From positions 1-43,792 of the forward strand of contig CAIMEY010000081.1 of the NCBI GenBank assembly GCA_903840165.1: 43,792 nucleotides of DNA, given 5' to 3'. Position numbers and translations under genes: made by a program. The notes under the pieces are model-generated. The model searched no databases. It was not told the origin of the DNA and saw only the letters and a program-made list of their open reading frames with translations. Source of the stretch: an uncultured Myxococcales bacterium. GTDB lineage: Bacteria; Myxococcota_A; UBA9042. Positions 26,371 to 35,981 of the stretch are shown here, one piece after another (the first letter of the stretch is position 1; each line of letters starts with the position of its first letter).

Positions 26371-26528
26371 GGTCTCTCCCAGGCGGCCCGTCCGCGCTCA
26401 AGCATGGCGGCGCCCGTGGCGGGCGTCAATCGCCGCCTGCTGGTCAGGCTCCCTTGAAAGGCACCTTGTTGTCGCATCAACGGCCAAGCGCTTTGCCAGA
26501 TGCGGATTTGTCGCTACACTGCGGCCCG

Positions 26529-28310
26529 ATGTATCTGTGCGAGGTCGTGTCCGTGCTGCCATCGCTCGCGAGTGTTTGTTTCCATTGGCGAATCTCCAAG
26601 GCGTTTACCGTCGTCGGCTTGCTATGCCTTGGGTTCGGTGGCCTAGCGCTGCCGGCACCTGCGAGCGCGGATGCCGGTAAAGTCCTTGCAAATCCAGAGA
26701 TTATCGCTGCCAAAACCCTGGTCGACAAGAAGAAGTTCTACGACGCCTTTGGCAAACTAGCCGAACTGGTGCCGACGCTGACGCCGGACGACCCGGGCAA
26801 GCCGATAGCCCAGTTCTTGCTGGCCAAGACCTTGTATGAACTAGGTTTGTACCAGTCCGCACTGCGTGGCTTGGACGCGGTCGCCGTCGGGCCGGACGAT
26901 CCGCTGCTGCGCGAAAAGTTGCACCAGTACCTGCTGATCCAACGGGCGGTGCCGGGCGACTTGGCCACGATCGAACGTCTCTCCGATGCGGCTGAGTCGA
27001 TGCACAAGGCCGAAGACGTCGACGAAATTCGCTTTCTTTTGGCGCAGTACTACTACAACATCGGCGATCAGGACAAGGCGATCGCGCGATTGCAGCCCGT
27101 CAAACCGGACGCCGGGGAGACCTACCTCAAGGCGCGTCACCTGCTTGGCGTCATCTATGTGGTGAAGAACTTAGCGCAACCGGCGTTAGAAGCCTTCAAA
27201 GACGTGCTGCGCTTTGAAGAGCAGGTGGGAAATCCCAGCTATTACGCCGAGTACCGTGACCTTGCCAACATGTCCCTAGGCCGGTTGTTCTATTCGATCC
27301 GGCAGTATGAGACGGCGGGCCGCTACTACGATCACGTGACCGAACATACGACCGCGTGGCTCGATTCGCTGTTTGAGCTTGGCTGGACCTATTTCCAGAT
27401 GGGCCGAATTGATCGCGTTCTCGGCGAGTTGCACACGCTGAACTCCCCTTACTTTGAAGATCGCTATTACCCCGAAGCCCGCGTGCTCGAGTCGCTGATC
27501 TTGTTCCGCACCTGCCGCTTTGCAGAAACCCTGGTTTCGGTCGAGCGATTTCTTCGCGATTACAAGCCCCTCAAGAAGGAGCTCGACGCGCAGTTGGCCG
27601 GGCAACGGACCGATGCTGAGTTCTACGATTACCTGTTCACCTTGTCCGCCAATCAGAAGACGCTTTCGGTCTCTTTGCGGCGTATTTTCAACGTTGCCCT
27701 CAAGGACAAGCGTTTGCAGCGCGCCTTTGCGTCCGTGGTCCTCGCCAATGACGAAATGGCCGGCCTCGACAAGCTGATTCGCAATACTTCCGCGACCAAG
27801 CCGGCCGAGGAACTCAAAGCTGACATGGGCCGCGTGCGGGCGGTGATGATTTCCGAAGCGGGAGGCCTGGCCCGACGTCGTCTGCAGCGCGTGCGCGAGG
27901 ATCTTACTGAAATCATTCGTCAAGGTCTGCGCATCAAGTACGAAACGATGAAGGCGCGCCGCGGTAGCATTTCCGAAAGCGTGCGTATCGACATGGAAGA
28001 AACCGCCAAGGCCGTGAGCGAGCCGCGTGAAGAAGATTCTGAGCACGTGGTTTGGCCCTTTGACGGGTCGTATTGGAAAGACGAATTAGGTGGTTACACC
28101 TATGACACCCGCTCCAAGTGCACCGCTGCGCAAATGCGCCACAGTCCGGTCAAGTCTACGCCCAAGGACGCCAAGGCCGATGACAAAGGCAGCAAATCTG
28201 GGGACAACGCTGCAAAGCCGGCGAATAGCACCAAGCCGGCTGACAAAGACGCCAAGGACCTCAAGCCGGCCGTCGACGGCAAGGGCGCTAGCGCCGGGGA
28301 GGGCAAGTGA
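26529..28310 (+). CDS. Exported TPR-repeat protein
   Basis: 593 aa from the ATG at 26529; the frame stays open back to 26364 but that overlaps the divergent promoter region. The N-terminus has a signal peptide (ISKAFTVVGLLCLGFGGLAL, ending near PASA). From residue 60 to ~330 it consists of TPR-like helical pairs (YDAFGKLAELVPTL; QFLLAKTLYELGLYQSALRG; AQYYYNIGDQDKAIARLQPV; LFELGWTYFQMGRIDRVL). The rest is long charged helix, then EHVVWPFDGSYWKDELGGYTY, and a Lys/Ala/Asp/Ser-rich low-complexity tail (KDAKADDKGSKSGDNAAKP and more). TPR arrays of this kind bind partner proteins. Coupled to the next gene by GTGA; probably one operon. Distantly reminiscent of large TPR proteins of the myxobacterial gliding complex, which is inference only. 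Confidence 0.88.
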   Translation: MYLCEVVSVLPSLASVCFHWRISKAFTVVGLLCLGFGGLALPAPASADAGKVLANPEIIAAKTLVDKKKFYDAFGKLAELVPTLTPDDPGKPIAQFLLAKTLYELGLYQSALRGLDAVAVGPDDPLLREKLHQYLLIQRAVPGDLATIERLSDAAESMHKAEDVDEIRFLLAQYYYNIGDQDKAIARLQPVKPDAGETYLKARHLLGVIYVVKNLAQPALEAFKDVLRFEEQVGNPSYYAEYRDLANMSLGRLFYSIRQYETAGRYYDHVTEHTTAWLDSLFELGWTYFQMGRIDRVLGELHTLNSPYFEDRYYPEARVLESLILFRTCRFAETLVSVERFLRDYKPLKKELDAQLAGQRTDAEFYDYLFTLSANQKTLSVSLRRIFNVALKDKRLQRAFASVVLANDEMAGLDKLIRNTSATKPAEELKADMGRVRAVMISEAGGLARRRLQRVREDLTEIIRQGLRIKYETMKARRGSISESVRIDMEETAKAVSEPREEDSEHVVWPFDGSYWKDELGGYTYDTRSKCTAAQMRHSPVKSTPKDAKADDKGSKSGDNAAKPANSTKPADKDAKDLKPAVDGKGASAGEGK

Positions 28311-31300
28311 ACATCCATCCCTACTTGCCAGTGCGCCGCCTTGCCGTGACTGTGGTTTTCCTCAGTCAATGCCTGTATGTACCCGTACTTTGGTCGGCCG
28401 ATGCCAAGGCGACCGATGCCAAGGCACCCGCCAAGGGCGAAGGCAAGGATACCGCAGCTGAAGTTACGACAATCAAACGGCAAATGGCGGATCCGAAGAA
28501 GGACGAAAAGAAGCCGGACGGCAAGGACGCCAAGAAGGCCGAAAAGAAAGGGCCCGCCAAGCCCGAACAGCGGCGCAACCGTGAGCGGTCAAGCGTCGAA
28601 GACATTGACGATGAGCTTTCGATTCTAAAAGAGCTTTTGGACATTGAGCGCGGCTCCGACACCGAAGCCGATACCTTGCTCGAACTGTCGTACGTCTTGT
28701 GGGACCGGGCCGAAGCGTACGACATCGAGGCCTATGATCAGAAGTTTGAAGTAGGTATTTCGGAAGCGGAAAAGGCCGGAGAGAAGGTCGAGGCACGACG
28801 GCTCAAGGTCGAACAGCAGAACCTGCTCGAACTCGGGCGTGCTGCCAAGCTCGACGTGGTCAATCACCTCAAGCGCATCGAGCGGGCCTTTCCGCAGTTC
28901 GTCAAACTCGATGAAGTCTTGTATTCATTGGGCTATCACCTCAATGAAATGGAGAGACCTGGCGAAGCTGTGGACGCCTACATGCGCCTTGTCCGCAAGC
29001 GACCCAAGTCCAACTTCTTGCCGGACGCGTTCCTGGGCATTGGCAACTATTATTTCGCCAAGAACCAGGGCGGCGAAGCGCTCAAATGGTATACCAAAGT
29101 CACTGAATTCCCTGACTCTTCCATCTTCGGTTGGGGCCTGTACTACATCGCGTGGGTGCACTACAACCAGCAGCAATGGGCCCAGGCGATCAAGGGCTTT
29201 ATTCGCGTCTTGGACTACTCGAAGAACGAAGCCCACGGTCGCGTGCAGTTTCTGGAAGATGCCAGCCGCTACTTGGTGCGTTCTTGGGCGGAGACGGGAA
29301 AACCCAAGGAAGCATTGGCGTTTTTCAAGAACGTCGCTCCCGGCACCGAGATCTTGCTGCTCGACAACTTGTCGGCGTACTACGTCGAAATCTCGCAGTT
29401 TGAGAAGTCCAATGCCGTACTCGATGATTTGATCGATTATGCCAAAGATCACGCGAACTTTGTTCGCTACGTTACCTTGCGCTTGGAGAACAGCTACAAG
29501 CTTCACGACTTGGCTGAGACGGTCAAGTCCGCGCAGATGCTGACCAATGCCCTGCGGCAAAACCCGGACCGCAAAGCGGCGAACCTAGAAGTGTTGCTGG
29601 CGGAAATCGCCTCGACCTTGCACGCAGAATATGAACGAACCTTGGTGGTTAGCGTCCTTGAGGCCGCCGAAAAGGTCTACCGCAACTACGGCGAGCACTT
29701 TGAGCAAGGCGAGCATGGCTACGACATGCTGCACAACCATGCGTTGGCCTTGTTTGAGTTGGCTGAACTGTCCTGCAAGGACTCGGAAAAACAGGGTAAA
29801 GCCACTGAGAAGGGCGCAGCATCGCGCGACCTGTGCTACCAGCGCTACAACGATTCGGCCGCAGCGTACGAACGCGTGATTGCCCTGTCGGCCAAGGGTA
29901 AGTACGCGGAATCAGCAGCACATCGCGCTTTTATCGCCTACTATCGCACCCAAAACGTCAGTCAGGAAACGGGCACCAAGGACCAGGACAACATTCTGCG
30001 GCCGATTCCGCTCAAGCCTGAAGAAGAGCGGGTCGCAGCGGCGTGCACGCGCTACGTCGATATTGCCTTGCGCAACAACGCGCAAGAGGACGTGCCCGAA
30101 GCGCTTTTTGTCGGCGGTCGCCTTTGGTACCAGCACAACTACTTTGACAAGGCTGGCGACATGCTGGCCAAGTTTGTTGAACGATTCCAGGGTCATGCCT
30201 TGGCTGTCACGGCAGCGCGGTTGATGCTTTCGTCGTTCGCCCTGGCCCAGGACGGCAAGAACCTGATTTCATGGACCAATAAGCTGATCAATGACACTCG
30301 CTTTACCCAGGGTTCGCCTGAGGCCGACAAGCTCAACTTGACCCTGGTGGCCATCAAGTCCAACGAGGAATACAACAAGTGTCTGGAACTCAAGGATGAT
30401 CCGGTCAAGGCCGCTGAATGCTTGAAGTCCTATGCCGTGAATTTCCCGGACAACCGTGAACAAGCTGCCCGGGCCGTTGTGGGCGCTGCGGAATTCTACC
30501 GGCGGGCCAAGCGACGCGACGATGTGATCACCATGTACCAGGAACTGTCGCGGAAGTACCCGGAAGACAAGCGAGCGGCGCAGGCATCCTTTGAAGTGGC
30601 TGATATCTACCGTCAATCTGGCGATTTCGATGCTGCCACCGTCGCCTATGAAGAGTTTGTCCAGCGTTATCCCAATGATCCCCTGGTTCCGCGCGCGCTC
30701 AAGACGGCGACGGCGATCAACCGCAGCCTAGCGCGTTGGGACAAAGTGGTGCACACGGGCGAATTGTTCTTGGAACTCTGCAACAAGGCGACGAGTCAGG
30801 AAGCCAAAGATGCGTGCACACCTGAGGCGCGGGCCCGCGTGTCGTACGACATTACCACGCCGGAGAAGGAAAAGGGCGACTGGAAGGCCGTTATCAAGGC
30901 CTCGGACCGATTCCTCAAGCGTGCCGATGCCTTGCCTGTTCATTTGCGCCTAGCGGCCATGACCAACACGGGCTCGGCCCAGAGCGTACTCAAGCTGGGT
31001 GACCGCGGCCGCAAACTGTTCGATGACGTCCTCAAAGAAGCCAAAGTGATTGCGGATTCGGGCAAGTTGGGCGAACTGGACCCCATCGGCCGTGACGCGA
31101 TTGCGGAAGCCTTGTTCATGACCGGTGAAATCGAATTCGCCAAGATGCAGGCCATCAAGGGCAAGCCCAAAGACCTCAAGGCTGCCGTGGACTTGGCAGC
31201 GCAAAAGGCCAAAGCCGCAGCGGTGGCCGAGGGGTTCTACGGCGAAATCGAAAACAGCAAGAATCCGCGGTGGACGGCGGCAGCGGCGTCGCGTCGAGGC

Positions 31301-32332
31301 AGACTGCAACAGGAAATTGCGATTTCAATCAAGACCTTGCCCGCGCCCCCGGCCTTGTCTAAGAGTGAGGAACTCAAGGCAGAATGGGCAACGCAACTCG
31401 CGGAAAAGGGCCGTCCTTACGAAGAAAAGGCTGTGGAATTGTACCGTAGCGCCTTGGACGCCGCGGCAGCCATCTACGCCTTTGACAAGTATTGGGCCGA
31501 GGCCCGGGACAACCTCAAAGTGCTCGACACCAAGTTCGCCGAGCGCGCGGATGTGAAGGAATTCACAGTTGAAATGACCGATATCAAGTGGGGCGAGTCG
31601 GAAAAACCTCAGACCGTCATCGCTGCGCTGCGTCTGGAACTGTTCAACCTGAACAATGCCCAGCCGACCGCGGCCGTTGAAGGCGCGGAAACCCAGGTAA
31701 CGCATCCGGAATTGGCGAAGTCCTGGACGCGGATGGCGCTGGCTCACTACGCTTTGGAGCAGTACCGGGAGGCCGTTGTGGCCGCCGTTGCTGGCATGGG
31801 CGCCGCCGAAGAGCTGAAGAATTCCGGGGTGCTGTGGAACATGATGGGCCTAGCCTACAGCAAGCTTGGTGAGACGCAGAAGGCCCTTCAGGCCTTTGAC
31901 AAAGCGGGTCAAGTGGACAGCAAGTCCGTGGATGCGTTGCTCAATGCGGCGTCGATCACGGTGCGCAACCTCGGCTTTGCCAAGACGGTCGAAGTGCTTG
32001 ATGAAGTGCTCAAGCGCGAGCCCGACAACTACTGGGCCAAGGTGACTCGTCCCGTTGCCGTGCGGCGCGCGAGTGATGACCCTGAAAAGACTAAGGAAGC
32101 CCTGGCAGCCTTGGATGCACTGGCGGCCAAGAGCGACGGTCCCGAAGGTCACTACAACCGCTGCGTGATTGGCCAGGCGACCTTGACGGCCAATAAGGCT
32201 GAAATGACGAAGGCTTTGGACTACTGCGAGACCGCTCTGAAGGCCGCGACTGAAAAGAAGAGCGCGCTGGCCAAGGAATTGCAGAAGCGCGTCAAGGGCT
32301 TGCAAGACGCCATCAGCTTCATGCCCAACTAG
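28307..32332 (+). CDS. Very large exported TPR-repeat protein
   Basis: 1341 aa from the GTG at 28307, which forms a GTGA overlap with the preceding gene and has GGGGAGGG upstream. Signal peptide LAVTVVFLSQCLYVPVLWSA, cleavage near residue 32, followed by a Lys/Ala/Asp-rich linker to about residue 95. The rest is almost entirely TPR-type helical pairs, for example LDEVLYSLGYHLNEMERPGE, DAFLGIGNYYFAKNQGGEAL, ARAVVGAAEFYRRAKRRDDV, and AALNMMGLAYSKLGETQKAL-like repeats near the end. No enzymatic motif seen. Probably a periplasmic scaffold working with the smaller TPR protein. Sense codons show the same G+C bias as neighbours, so it is not obviously acquired. Confidence 0.92.
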   Translation: MNIHPYLPVRRLAVTVVFLSQCLYVPVLWSADAKATDAKAPAKGEGKDTAAEVTTIKRQMADPKKDEKKPDGKDAKKAEKKGPAKPEQRRNRERSSVEDIDDELSILKELLDIERGSDTEADTLLELSYVLWDRAEAYDIEAYDQKFEVGISEAEKAGEKVEARRLKVEQQNLLELGRAAKLDVVNHLKRIERAFPQFVKLDEVLYSLGYHLNEMERPGEAVDAYMRLVRKRPKSNFLPDAFLGIGNYYFAKNQGGEALKWYTKVTEFPDSSIFGWGLYYIAWVHYNQQQWAQAIKGFIRVLDYSKNEAHGRVQFLEDASRYLVRSWAETGKPKEALAFFKNVAPGTEILLLDNLSAYYVEISQFEKSNAVLDDLIDYAKDHANFVRYVTLRLENSYKLHDLAETVKSAQMLTNALRQNPDRKAANLEVLLAEIASTLHAEYERTLVVSVLEAAEKVYRNYGEHFEQGEHGYDMLHNHALALFELAELSCKDSEKQGKATEKGAASRDLCYQRYNDSAAAYERVIALSAKGKYAESAAHRAFIAYYRTQNVSQETGTKDQDNILRPIPLKPEEERVAAACTRYVDIALRNNAQEDVPEALFVGGRLWYQHNYFDKAGDMLAKFVERFQGHALAVTAARLMLSSFALAQDGKNLISWTNKLINDTRFTQGSPEADKLNLTLVAIKSNEEYNKCLELKDDPVKAAECLKSYAVNFPDNREQAARAVVGAAEFYRRAKRRDDVITMYQELSRKYPEDKRAAQASFEVADIYRQSGDFDAATVAYEEFVQRYPNDPLVPRALKTATAINRSLARWDKVVHTGELFLELCNKATSQEAKDACTPEARARVSYDITTPEKEKGDWKAVIKASDRFLKRADALPVHLRLAAMTNTGSAQSVLKLGDRGRKLFDDVLKEAKVIADSGKLGELDPIGRDAIAEALFMTGEIEFAKMQAIKGKPKDLKAAVDLAAQKAKAAAVAEGFYGEIENSKNPRWTAAAASRRGRLQQEIAISIKTLPAPPALSKSEELKAEWATQLAEKGRPYEEKAVELYRSALDAAAAIYAFDKYWAEARDNLKVLDTKFAERADVKEFTVEMTDIKWGESEKPQTVIAALRLELFNLNNAQPTAAVEGAETQVTHPELAKSWTRMALAHYALEQYREAVVAAVAGMGAAEELKNSGVLWNMMGLAYSKLGETQKALQAFDKAGQVDSKSVDALLNAASITVRNLGFAKTVEVLDEVLKREPDNYWAKVTRPVAVRRASDDPEKTKEALAALDALAAKSDGPEGHYNRCVIGQATLTANKAEMTKALDYCETALKAATEKKSALAKELQKRVKGLQDAISFMPN

Positions 32333-32716
32333 AACGCCAAGCCCGAAGTACCTCAAGGCCGAAGTACCTCAAGGCCGAAGTACCTCAAACCCGAAATGCC
32401 GCGAACCTGCCTCTGCTTTGCGCGTCTAGGCGGCCGGTGTTTTCTCGAGGTTTCAAGGGTGCACGCCTTCTCCGCTTTGGCCTACCTTTGACACGCCTTA
32501 GGTCCCGTTGTCGCAAGCTGCACGAGCCTTTGCGGGCGCCTGCGCACTAGCCGTTTGTGTCGGCTGGATAAGCCTGCAGCAGCGCCGAACCGGCACGATA
32601 CTGGGGCAAGACGCAGGTGTGCTGCGGCTGCGAAATCGGGCACAAATCTAGGATGTTATCGTGAATCGGCGGCTCACGCTCATGGCTGGACAAGGGCCGC
32701 GAGCGTGGCCCGCGCG
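32333..32716. other. Gene-free intergenic stretch with tandem repeat
   Basis: 384 bases between the TPR gene and the converging DUF2330 gene. It holds the tandem repeat at 32345-32392 and small inverted repeats (AGCCG...CGGCT at 32549-32565; GCCG-AAC-CGGC near 32580). A 73-codon open frame at 32555 lacks a ribosome-binding site and is rejected. Confidence 0.6.
32345..32392. repeat. Three tandem copies of a 16-base unit
   Basis: GAAGTACCTCAAGGCC occurs at 32345-32360 and 32361-32376, and a third copy ending AACCC at 32377-32392. The third copy with its flank (32379-32400) matches the left arm of the hairpin at 35844-35857 and the same-stop element at 41409-41447. Confidence 0.85.
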
Positions 32717-34537
32717 CTAGACCTGGGATTGGCGGCGGCGGACGATCAGCAGTCCAGCGGCGGCGAGGAGCAATAGGCCAGGCAAGCTTTGCGTACTGCT
32801 GCGATTGGCTTGGCAGAAGCCGGTGTTAGCAGCGGCCGGCGTCGCTTGCAGGCGGGCGATCGCAGCGGCATCGAGGGTCGTCTTGCCAACCTGCGCGTTG
32901 TTGAGCAGCGCGTCGGCCTGATCGGCGTGACTTAGGTCGATGTCGATGGGTTTGCCCGATTCTTCCATGACTTGCACGCGTTTGGCAGGCAAGCCACCAG
33001 CGCTAACAACGGCTCCCTTGCCGGTAGTGGCATCACTGGCAGCGCCAAAGCCCCCAGGTCCGACGTACAGGCCGCCGCAGGAGCTGAAATCACTGGGAAT
33101 ACTTAGCGAAACCTTGCTGCCGTCGGCGTAGGTGATTGTGCCTTGGGTGGCCACGGTCTTGGCGCCGCTGCTGCCGCCGCAGACTGGCTTGAGGGTCGCC
33201 ACGTGGTTGTTGCTGACGGTGGGCAGGTCGGGGTTGAAGGCAAAGGTGGGGTCCTTGGTCATTTCTTCTGGCGATACAAGGGTGTATAGGCGCGTTAGGT
33301 AGGATGAACTATCGTAGGCCTTTTGCACCAAGAACAAAGGGTCGATGATGCCGGCTTGGATGGCCGCAGAAAATGCCTTGGAATCAAATGGTTGTTGAGC
33401 GACGGCGGCCTTGATCGCTGCACATGTGGCATCGCAGGCGTAGCTGCTGGGGCCGCAGGTTGACTGCACGCAGTTGTAGAACTCGGCGTCAGTTTTATCT
33501 TTAAAAGCATCGGGTTTGGGGATGTAGGTCTGAATCAGAAACTGCATCTGCCGGGTCCGCGGCAGGTTTTGCGCGAAGGCGTCGGCCAGGAACTTGCTGG
33601 GATCCGTGTCGCCGGCGAGCTTGGTGGCATCCCAGGTAGATTCGGCGAATTGAATGGGTAATTTTGCCGTCGGTCCGGCGAACTCAGTGGTGAAAGCGTG
33701 ACCACTGGCGAGGTCGACTGCCTTGGAAACCACGGTCTGGTAGTTGCCGCCGCCGCTGAACCAATCGATGGTCGCTTCGTTCAGCTCGACATGCAAAAAG
33801 TTCTTGGGAATCGCACGGCTATCCCCCAGCACCCAAGCCACCACGGGCATGTCCGCCTTGGCAGCGATCGCGGTCAGCCGTAGGGGCAGGCATGGCGAAG
33901 GCTCGGCCAAGGTCACAGCCACGGGCAGCAGGTCCTTGGAGGACTTGTTGGGCTGCAACTTCAAGGCCAGAAACACGAATTTCTGCTGGGCATAGAGGTC
34001 CAGGAGCTTAGCGGCACCGGGAGGCTGGCCGTAGCTGTTCTTGTTGAGCCACTGGACCACGTTCGAGCCCGTGTCGCCCTGAATCACCACGGCGTCATAG
34101 GGCCCAATGGCTTCCTGCAGAAGGACTTGCACGGACCCTGGGCCGCCTTGCCCTGAGGTGCCGGTGTCGCCTTCACCGTTGGCCATGGCGTACTTGCATG
34201 AATCGATTTGGCAATTGGGGTCGCTGTTATCGATGTTCAGCGTGAAACGCGGCGCCGTCACCTGATCGAGAGCGGTGAACACTGAGTCGGAACTCAGCAC
34301 GATGCTAGGCAATTTCTGCAGGGGCAGCACCCAGCTGAACGCTTGGGACGGCCCATCGTACTTGATCTGGATGTGCGCGGTGATCTGGTTCTTGCCCGCA
34401 ATGTATAGGATGCGTTCTGCTGCCTGATCAACGGGTTGCTGGAGGTTGCAGAAGAAACCGCCGCACGCAAATGCCGCACTTGGCAAACAGGCAAGGCTCA
34501 GGGCCAAAGCCGTGGTCAGTCTGGAAAAGCCGAACAT
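32717..34537 (-). CDS. DUF2330 exported protein with C-terminal sorting tail
   Basis: 606 aa from the ATG at 34537 with a strong ribosome-binding site, AAGGAG six bases upstream. A signal peptide (TTALALSLACLPSAAFA) is followed at once by CGGFFC, the signature of DUF2330 proteins, then AERILYI, ITAHIQIKYDGP and FSWVLPLQKLP, also typical. Four Cys in the middle (CVQSTCGPSSYACDATC) may be disulfide-bonded. It ends in a Ser/Thr-rich spacer, a hydrophobic segment (LPGLLLLAAAGLLIV) and RRRQ, a C-terminal sorting or anchoring tail like that of the protein at 23743. Probably surface-exposed; function unknown. Divergent from the PPIase gene. Confidence 0.9.
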   Translation of the reverse strand: MFGFSRLTTALALSLACLPSAAFACGGFFCNLQQPVDQAAERILYIAGKNQITAHIQIKYDGPSQAFSWVLPLQKLPSIVLSSDSVFTALDQVTAPRFTLNIDNSDPNCQIDSCKYAMANGEGDTGTSGQGGPGSVQVLLQEAIGPYDAVVIQGDTGSNVVQWLNKNSYGQPPGAAKLLDLYAQQKFVFLALKLQPNKSSKDLLPVAVTLAEPSPCLPLRLTAIAAKADMPVVAWVLGDSRAIPKNFLHVELNEATIDWFSGGGNYQTVVSKAVDLASGHAFTTEFAGPTAKLPIQFAESTWDATKLAGDTDPSKFLADAFAQNLPRTRQMQFLIQTYIPKPDAFKDKTDAEFYNCVQSTCGPSSYACDATCAAIKAAVAQQPFDSKAFSAAIQAGIIDPLFLVQKAYDSSSYLTRLYTLVSPEEMTKDPTFAFNPDLPTVSNNHVATLKPVCGGSSGAKTVATQGTITYADGSKVSLSIPSDFSSCGGLYVGPGGFGAASDATTGKGAVVSAGGLPAKRVQVMEESGKPIDIDLSHADQADALLNNAQVGKTTLDAAAIARLQATPAAANTGFCQANRSSTQSLPGLLLLAAAGLLIVRRRQSQV

Positions 34538-34746
34538 GGAAGACTCCTTAGCGATCGTTGCGCCGCATTGGCGGGATGAAGTCTAGCGCTTTTGGCGTCA
34601 ACGCGCGACTGTCACGGGGCGCGTGGTGGGAAGGTTCTGGCCAGGTGCGGTGTTGGCTTGTCACGGGTTTGACCGCAGGCGGCCCCTCCACGCACACTGC
34701 GGGTCCAGGTTCGACAGCCGGGCCGATGATCGGCCTTTGAGGCGCC

Positions 34747-35844
34747 ATGCTGCGTGCACGTTTGTTTGAAAATCCCAAGCTTTGGTCGGCGGTTGCCGCG
34801 GCGGTTGCGCTTGTTGCCGCCGGGGCTTGCAGCCGACCGGGGGCCTCGGTGCCGAATCAGGCCTCTGCCCCAGGCAAGGGCGCCGGTGCAGCCGTTGAAG
34901 CAGCTGGGGCGCCTACTGCCACAGGCGTTTCCCCCGTAGCCGTTGAGACGGCGGCAGGACCGCGCGTGCAGGGAACGGTTGGCATCGTCAACGGCCATGA
35001 TATTTCAGCAGAAAAGTTCAATGCGGAGTTTGAGCACCTGGTGGGCAACAATGCGCGGATTCCGCCTGAACGCCTGCACCGAATTGCGCATAACGTATTG
35101 CAAAAACTCATTGAAAGCGAGTTGCGGGCCCAAGCGATTGCCCAGGAGCACGTTGAACTGACCGACGGCGAATGGGAACAGGCCTGGCGCGAGTTCAACA
35201 GCCGATTTGTCGATGGGCAGGGGCATTTTGACGAAGTTGCCTTGCAAAACGAGTTGGCACGCACGCACTTGACCATGGAACAGCTGCGGGCGCAGATCCG
35301 CGATCAACGACTGCAGCGCAAACTCGTGGAGAAGCTTGGGCACATTGAGTTGTCGGAGACCGACCTCAAGACGTTCTACGACGCCAATCAGACGGCTTGG
35401 ATGGAGGCGGCGGCTCGGGATGTGCGACCGATCGTCGTTAAGCTGCCGCCCGACGCGGCGGCCGATGCGGTCGAAAAGGCCCGTCTTGAGGCGCAAGCGG
35501 CGTCGCAAGGGTTGCGCAAGGGCGCGGATTTCGAAGAGATTGCCCTCAAGTATGCGCCTGAGCCCCTGCCGCCGTTGCATTTGGTCAAAGGGACCGCGGA
35601 ACCAGAGTTAGAGAAGGTGGCCTTTGCGCTGAAGATCGGCGAAGTGTCCGAGCCGGTACGGACGCGTTGGGGCTGGTATGTGCTTCGACTGATTGAGAAA
35701 AGTGAGCAGAGGCAGAAGACGTACCCCGAAGTCCGCGATGAAATCATCCGCACCCTGTCTGAGCGCCGTCGCTACTTGGAAGATCGGCGCATTGTGCAGG
35801 ACCTGCGCAAGAAAGCGGATGTGATTGAGAAATTGCCGTTCTAG
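34747..35844 (+). CDS. SurA/PrsA-like peptidyl-prolyl isomerase lipoprotein
   Basis: 365 aa from the ATG at 34747 (GAGG four bases upstream). Lipobox AAGAC with lipidated Cys near residue 28, then an Ala/Gly/Pro-rich linker. A SurA N-terminal-type chaperone domain (GIVNGHDISAEKFNAEF; LIESELRAQAIAQEHVELTD) occupies ~78-215. A parvulin-type PPIase domain follows: RDVRPIVVKLPPDAAADAVE, GADFEEIALKYAPEPLPP, LEKVAFALKIGEVSEPVRTR, and WGWYVLRLIEKSEQR, the typical ending. Role inferred from the family: folding of exported or outer-membrane proteins. The TAG stop is the first part of the hairpin element downstream. Confidence 0.9.
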   Translation: MLRARLFENPKLWSAVAAAVALVAAGACSRPGASVPNQASAPGKGAGAAVEAAGAPTATGVSPVAVETAAGPRVQGTVGIVNGHDISAEKFNAEFEHLVGNNARIPPERLHRIAHNVLQKLIESELRAQAIAQEHVELTDGEWEQAWREFNSRFVDGQGHFDEVALQNELARTHLTMEQLRAQIRDQRLQRKLVEKLGHIELSETDLKTFYDANQTAWMEAAARDVRPIVVKLPPDAAADAVEKARLEAQAASQGLRKGADFEEIALKYAPEPLPPLHLVKGTAEPELEKVAFALKIGEVSEPVRTRWGWYVLRLIEKSEQRQKTYPEVRDEIIRTLSERRRYLEDRRIVQDLRKKADVIEKLPF

Positions 35845-35881
35845 TACCTCCAACCCGAAGTTCCTTGCGGGTTGGATGTAC
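35844..35881 (+). terminator. Hairpin starting at the PPIase stop codon
   Basis: GTACCTCCAACCCG (35844-35857) and CGGGTTGGATGTAC (35868-35881) pair at 13 of 14 positions around a 10-base loop. The first base is the last base of the TAG stop. There is no T-tract after it, only a T-rich run (TTGTTTGCTTCTAGTTTC), so termination is possible but not certain. Confidence 0.6.
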
Positions 35882-35925
35882 ATTGTTTGCTTCTAGTTTC
35901 AAGGAGGCCCGCGATCTCCACTTTC

Positions 35926-35947
35926 GCCGTGCCAGACTTGGCACGGC
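35926..35947. other. Nine-base-pair hairpin
   Basis: GCCGTGCCA-gact-TGGCACGGC is a perfect 9-bp stem with a 4-base loop. No T-tract follows. Confidence 0.7.
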
Positions 35948-35981
35948 TCATGCGCTGCGCCCGCCGCTGAGTCCTCTCCAC

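Noticed and set aside
27276..28046. 256-codon open frame opposite the first TPR gene
   Set aside because: The sense frame has clear TPR helices and a signal peptide, while the antisense frame has no domain and lies wholly inside.
32555..32776. 73-codon open frame running into the DUF2330 gene
   Set aside because: No ribosome-binding site; Arg/Ala-rich and overlaps a real gene on the other strand.
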